DNA of 64,000 bases, taken from NCBI GenBank assembly GCA_907163375.1, contig CAJQUW010006316.1:186001-250000 (forward strand), given 5' to 3'. Positions within the stretch are counted from its first letter, which is position 1. Every line of letters starts with the position of its first letter. The stretch comes from Prostheceraeus crozeri (taxonomy: Eukaryota > Platyhelminthes > Polycladida > Euryleptidae). A program made the translations under genes and the position numbers. Below the pieces are notes generated by a model. It had not been told where the DNA came from and ran no database searches. It saw only the letters and a program-made list of their open reading frames with translations. Below, piece by piece: positions 59,995 through 64,000 of this stretch.

Positions 59995-60405
59995 CTCCGT
60001 GTATGTATTGTAGATATCCTGGCGCTTTATCTGACGTGTAAAGCAGATGATTGCCCGCGCGGGAGATAATATCTACTCCAATGCACTGGAAGGAGCGCAA
60101 TCTATGCCAATAATAATGACTGAATCTTGTCCTGCTTTAGTATAGACTGGATCCGTGAATAGATATTTTCACTATTCAGGCTAAATTTCTATTCAAATAC
60201 TCTTGATAATCATAGACATATCAATCACAGTCTGTCCTTGATCATCATAGCACGTCACCAAATAGAATTCTCTACCCAAAACGTGCATGAGATTGCATCA
60301 TCATAGCATTCCAACTCGTTAGATTTAAATGGCCCTCACCATGGCATTTTAAATGGCATTTAAAACATCTAACTCGTGGAATGCTGCAAAGAAGCAACCA
60401 TGCAC
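59995..60405 (+). repeat. Dispersed repeat X, copy 2 (MITE-free)
   Basis: Same orientation as copy 1, about 2 kb away, diverged by scattered substitutions and small indels. At 60259-60275 it preserves the empty target site of the MITE found in copy 1. Confidence 0.85.
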
Positions 60406-62965
60406 TAGTTGCGTAAATAACTTTTATTGCAGGGCGAGCAGTTGAAAAGGCTGAACAACTGAAAAGGAGGAAATACCAGTCATTGACCGACATCTGCATC
60501 TTTGAGCCTCTCTCTTCCGAGACCTCATGTGTGCCTGGCTCCACAACGAATAATATAATTTCACTTAAAGAAATATTTTGAAATTCGTGTCTTTTAATGG
60601 ATGCAAGTCGATCAATTTGCAAGAACAGTCATTGATGAAAGACTTGTCAATGTACGAGTATTAATCATCGCTGTTTGATCGGTTTTACCTAAAACAGAAC
60701 ACGTCTTGTGATACAGTGCATCGATGGAAGTGAGTGTTGCCGCTTGTGACGGCCGCACATATTTCTCAATATATTTTCCAAATGATTTATATTTCATAAA
60801 TGCCATAAATGGAATTCAACTACGTAGATAGTTCAAGCGAATGTCATCATCATCGAAGCAGTAAAATTATGAAAATTGAAATCCCGATAATCAATGAATA
60901 CATTCCGCCAAAATGGTCATGTCAGTTAAGCAACGAAGTACTGTGTGTGATGGGTGTGAGGAAAGTCAGTAGATTTTTAGATCTTTATCAGAAATTTTGC
61001 ATTTTAAGAATTTCAATTTATTAGAAGGATATTAAGATGGTTACAACAATTACCGGGTACATGACGGAAGTTACATTATCTTCAATTAATGAATGGCAAA
61101 TAGCGATTCCTCAAATGACTGCTGGCCAAATCAGCAGACACAGAACATTATTACCAATCTATTGACTCACTGACAGATTAGTGAAGTAGAGTAACAAATT
61201 AGTGGGACAAATTATACCTAGAAGCCCATAACCATGCATTGAGCACAGCAATCCATAGCTCAGAATGATAACTAACTCTGGCAACTAATCAGTCGAGTTC
61301 AGATGCCACGAATCATTCAAAACCATAGATTATCATATGCCTAAACATAATGTTGACTATAAAGGCATTTTTCTATCTCTGGACATTTATATTAAATTAC
61401 CTGACATAGTACAAACATATTCGTTGATATTCGGACATTTAACTGGGACTGCATGTGAGGCTCAAGATTTTCACTCCTAAAACCACTCAGCTTGTTTCAA
61501 CCTGACGGTAGTTATTCTTAAAGCAAGCATGCAAGCTTGTATTGATGAAATACCACCTTCAAATCAGCACATTATGTTTGTATATCCCGAAATTCTCAGG
61601 GCATTTCCCTCTACTTGTTCATAGAATCGACTTGGAAAGTGCAGCCTTATAGTGGTTAAACACATCACTGAAATATTATCAGGTGAAACCTTCTTTAACC
61701 CAATCAATAATAGACTTTTTATTAAAAATAGAAACGGCTAAATTGTATCAAAAAGTGCGTGAAGCGACTACATGGGAGGTAGTATTTCAGTTGGAACATG
61801 TCGAAGAAGAAATGTTTTCTCACAGTGCAGAAAAGCAGCCTCTGCCCGCTAGTCTGTTTTATAACATTACACAGATTGCTCCAATTGAAGCTAATTTTGA
61901 AATACAAATACAAGACTGTCCTTTTATCATTCATAAATACGTGTAGAATTTATTCCAGTTCTCATCTTAGGCAATGCAGTGGCAGTTGTTGAAAAACACA
62001 ATGCATGGTCTCCAAAAATATCTGCGTTCGATTCCCTTATAGCAACATGTCATACGGGTAAGCTGATATTTCAGCTCTTGGTAAATCATAGTACGTCTCA
62101 TGTATCAGGGTTTTAGTTCATGTGAAGCTCATGGATAAATGAGCATTTATTTTTACCACTTAATGACGTAGTAAGTTTCCATTTCTTAATTGCAACAACT
62201 CGAAGCATGAAATTGAGATAGTGATTAAGAGCGATGAAGATTTGAATGACATGGAAGCAGAACTCACTGTGTTCCAATCCCAACCCAAAGAGTTTGATCT
62301 TATTCGCTTCGTTGTACGCTTTCCTCTTCAATCGGCAACTCCTGTAATGAGAAAGGAACTCATTTTGATTCTCGTCCAACCAGCGTGACCGTATTTCAAT
62401 AAAGGTCAAATGAAAAAATAAACGAGCGAATTGAAAACCGGAATAAATTTCCTAAAAAGAGACACACTGGAAATGAACGATACACGTCAATCTATGTTGA
62501 ATAGTTCAAGCAGACTTGACCTCTCCCCCATCAATACCGGATGAAGTATGTTAATACGATTAGATCGTCTGTCTGGCTTCAAATACATCATTATCCAAAT
62601 ATCAGATTCGTCCTATTGCTGAATATTTACAATCATCCATAACAAGTTAAATTTGAATGAACGCTGTTGTCAACTTGCTATCGAGAAAATCAGCAGTTGA
62701 CCCTATGAAGGAGCACGAATGTTCCGAGACTTCCCCCTTCTGTGCATTCTCGTCGATTTTTACTGAACGGAGTGATTTTCTAATCAGCGGAACATAACTG
62801 GCCCCAAAAGGAAATCAACAAGACAGCTACAACTTGATATTTCATAAATAACTCAAGTTACATCTCCCTATCTATTCTGCAGCATTTTCCATCATTTATC
62901 TTTCTGCAAATCGTAAAGTTTCAAAATTAGTTGAAATCATAACATATAAATCTGTGAAGCACCGT
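60406..62965. other. Unassigned AT-rich sequence
   Basis: No gene recognised. Frames at 61683-61992 are open in several phases. Confidence 0.35.
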
Positions 62966-62967
62966 CA

Positions 62968-63055
62968 GTGTGGCCTGGTGAAGAAGGTGCGAGCTCATCT
63001 ACACCGCGGACTTCGGTTCGATTCCTGGGTAGGGCGAGTGCGGTCGGGGAATCAA
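62968..63055 (+). mobile_element. tRNA-derived sequence, possible SINE of a third type
   Basis: An A-box-like GTGGCCTGGTGAAG at about 62970 is followed 45 bp later by a perfect B box GGTTCGATTCC (63015-63025), within CACCGCGGACTTCGGTTCGA. It resembles the head of a tRNA-derived SINE. No second copy was seen in the window, and no tRNA fold with an acceptor stem could be made. Confidence 0.45.
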
Positions 63056-63499
63056 GGGTGTTGGTGTCTTTTATTGACTTAATGGTTGTCATTCGCTTTA
63101 GTTATTCAATGTACTACGACAGACCTTTATTGTCAACATTTAAGTCTGCAAAGGGAGAAAATCACAGTGGCGGACTTTTTTCGATTGATATTCAATATCC
63201 TCCAACTGACAGTTATTGTCAGTTGCAATCAGATCATCATGACCTGCAAGCTAAAATACATGGAGTAGAGAGGAGTTATCTCCATTCAAGTTAACCATCC
63301 GCGTTCTGACTTGATTTTAGGTAGGAAACATACATATTACGCAAGGAAATAATACCCTGAGCACTCAGTGTACATGGAACTAATGCATCAAGTAGGTCAA
63401 AGGTTCCTATCCGATTTCGTAACACCCCTGTTCGGACAGATGAGTATTACTGGTTTCACAACCGCTCATAACACACATTAAACAATGAATTTTGTTTAC

Positions 63500-63781
63500 C
63501 AAGGTGTCTGTGTCAGTGCAGATATTCTGCAAAATACTGAGTACTTCCTTATTTTGATCAAACAAAAGCACTTTAAATGACACTGTCGCTTTCATAAGTG
63601 CGGAAATCATCGAAGTTACAAGAAATCGGTCAATGCTATGATGTTTATCTACACAGATCAGTATATAAACTAACATCGACTTAAATCTCTTCAGGCTTGC
63701 TGACTTAAAGTCCACGGTGACTACACTCAGTGCTGCCTCATTGTTATCAAGGAACTCAATCCATCCAGCTGAAGATTGCAT
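63500..63781 (-). CDS. Possible first coding exon, function unknown
   Basis: The ATG at 63781 (AGAAGATGC context) opens exactly 94 codons up to a donor-like ACCTTG/GTAAAC at 63499, in phase 0. The peptide starts MQSSAGWIEFLDNNEAALSV and later has SMLVYILICV and FLVTSMISALMKATVSFKVL, two mildly hydrophobic stretches. The pattern vaguely recalls arthropod chemoreceptor N-termini, but no diagnostic residue supports that. No matching downstream exon was found on the minus strand. Chance remains the simplest explanation. Confidence 0.2.
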
Positions 63782-64000
63782 CTTCTCCTATCCACATGTA
63801 CTTCACTGCTGCATACATGTTAATTTTGGTACACGTCGGATTCATCATATAATTCTTGGAATAAGTCATCACAAATTCCAAGTGAAAGCAGGCTCTACGA
63901 GTCTGAGTTGCACTGTATCTCACCATATCTGGAGGTTATATCACTAAAATCAATCATGGAATTCGCAGCTGGCAAATACAAATGTCACAACATTTGAACA

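Noticed and set aside
46000-63781. Idea of a multi-exon chemoreceptor gene on the minus strand (hydrophobic frames at 46.0, 46.4, 51.9, 53.5, 55.8 and 63.5 kb)
   Set aside because: Frame lengths are within chance expectation, no diagnostic receptor motif was seen, and phases and splice sites could not be joined.
1-64000. CRISPR arrays, rRNA genes, operons or phage-like modules
   Set aside because: Tandem arrays here lack unique spacers, no rRNA sequence was recognised, and the sequence is animal in character.

Overview
This is AT-rich, intron- or intergenic-type DNA from an animal, most likely an invertebrate with a repeat-rich genome. The reasons are tRNA-derived SINEs, a mariner element, two kinds of hAT transposon, a LINE 3' fragment, MITEs and an unusual density of minisatellites, with no operons and no long continuous genes. 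I cannot name the species. I find no host gene I would annotate with confidence. Almost every open frame is short, overlaps others in several frames, and is of a size chance can produce.

Layout. 0-9 kb: unique sequence with a 40-bp tandem repeat (2.1 kb), one SINE copy (3.4 kb), a 91-bp tandem array ending in a tRNA-like sequence (4.9-5.7 kb) and a degenerate tandem repeat (8.2-8.5 kb). 9.5-10.25 kb: broken C-terminal part of a hAT transposase. 10.9-11.9 kb: a 45-bp minisatellite of about 21 units. 14.1-15.5 kb: a mariner with intact ends and a frameshifted transposase. 17.0-17.4 kb: a MITE. 18.5-19.0 kb: a 35-bp minisatellite. 24.2-24.9 kb: a hAT deletion derivative with terminal inverted repeats (TIRs), a target duplication and a BED finger. 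25.9-26.4 kb: a 29-bp minisatellite. 28.5 and 30.8 kb: SINE copies. 35.3-36.1 kb: a GC-richer block with a possible small exon. 38.2-38.8 kb: the end of a LINE ORF. 40.6 kb: a tRNA pseudogene with an (ATT)-type tail. 43.2 kb: a hammerhead-ribozyme-like motif. 44.0-44.5 kb: a second array of the 45-bp family. 49.1 kb: a SINE beside a possible exon. 50.0-50.5 kb: a 61-bp array with three-unit higher-order structure. 57.9-60.4 kb: two diverged copies of one repeat, the first interrupted by a 244-bp MITE with an exact 8-bp duplication.

The main result is how these parts relate. The 45-bp minisatellite unit, present in two arrays 32 kb apart, is the tandemly amplified 3' tail of the SINE whose copies lie at 3.4, 28.5, 30.8 and 49.1 kb. 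The 91-bp array is a tandem amplification of a second tRNA-like (B-box-bearing) element whose single copies lie at 7.1, 34.6, 46.9 and 59.2 kb. So at least two of the large satellites appear to have been seeded by short retroelements. Possible host exons (35.5, 48.7 and 63.5 kb) are given with low confidence.
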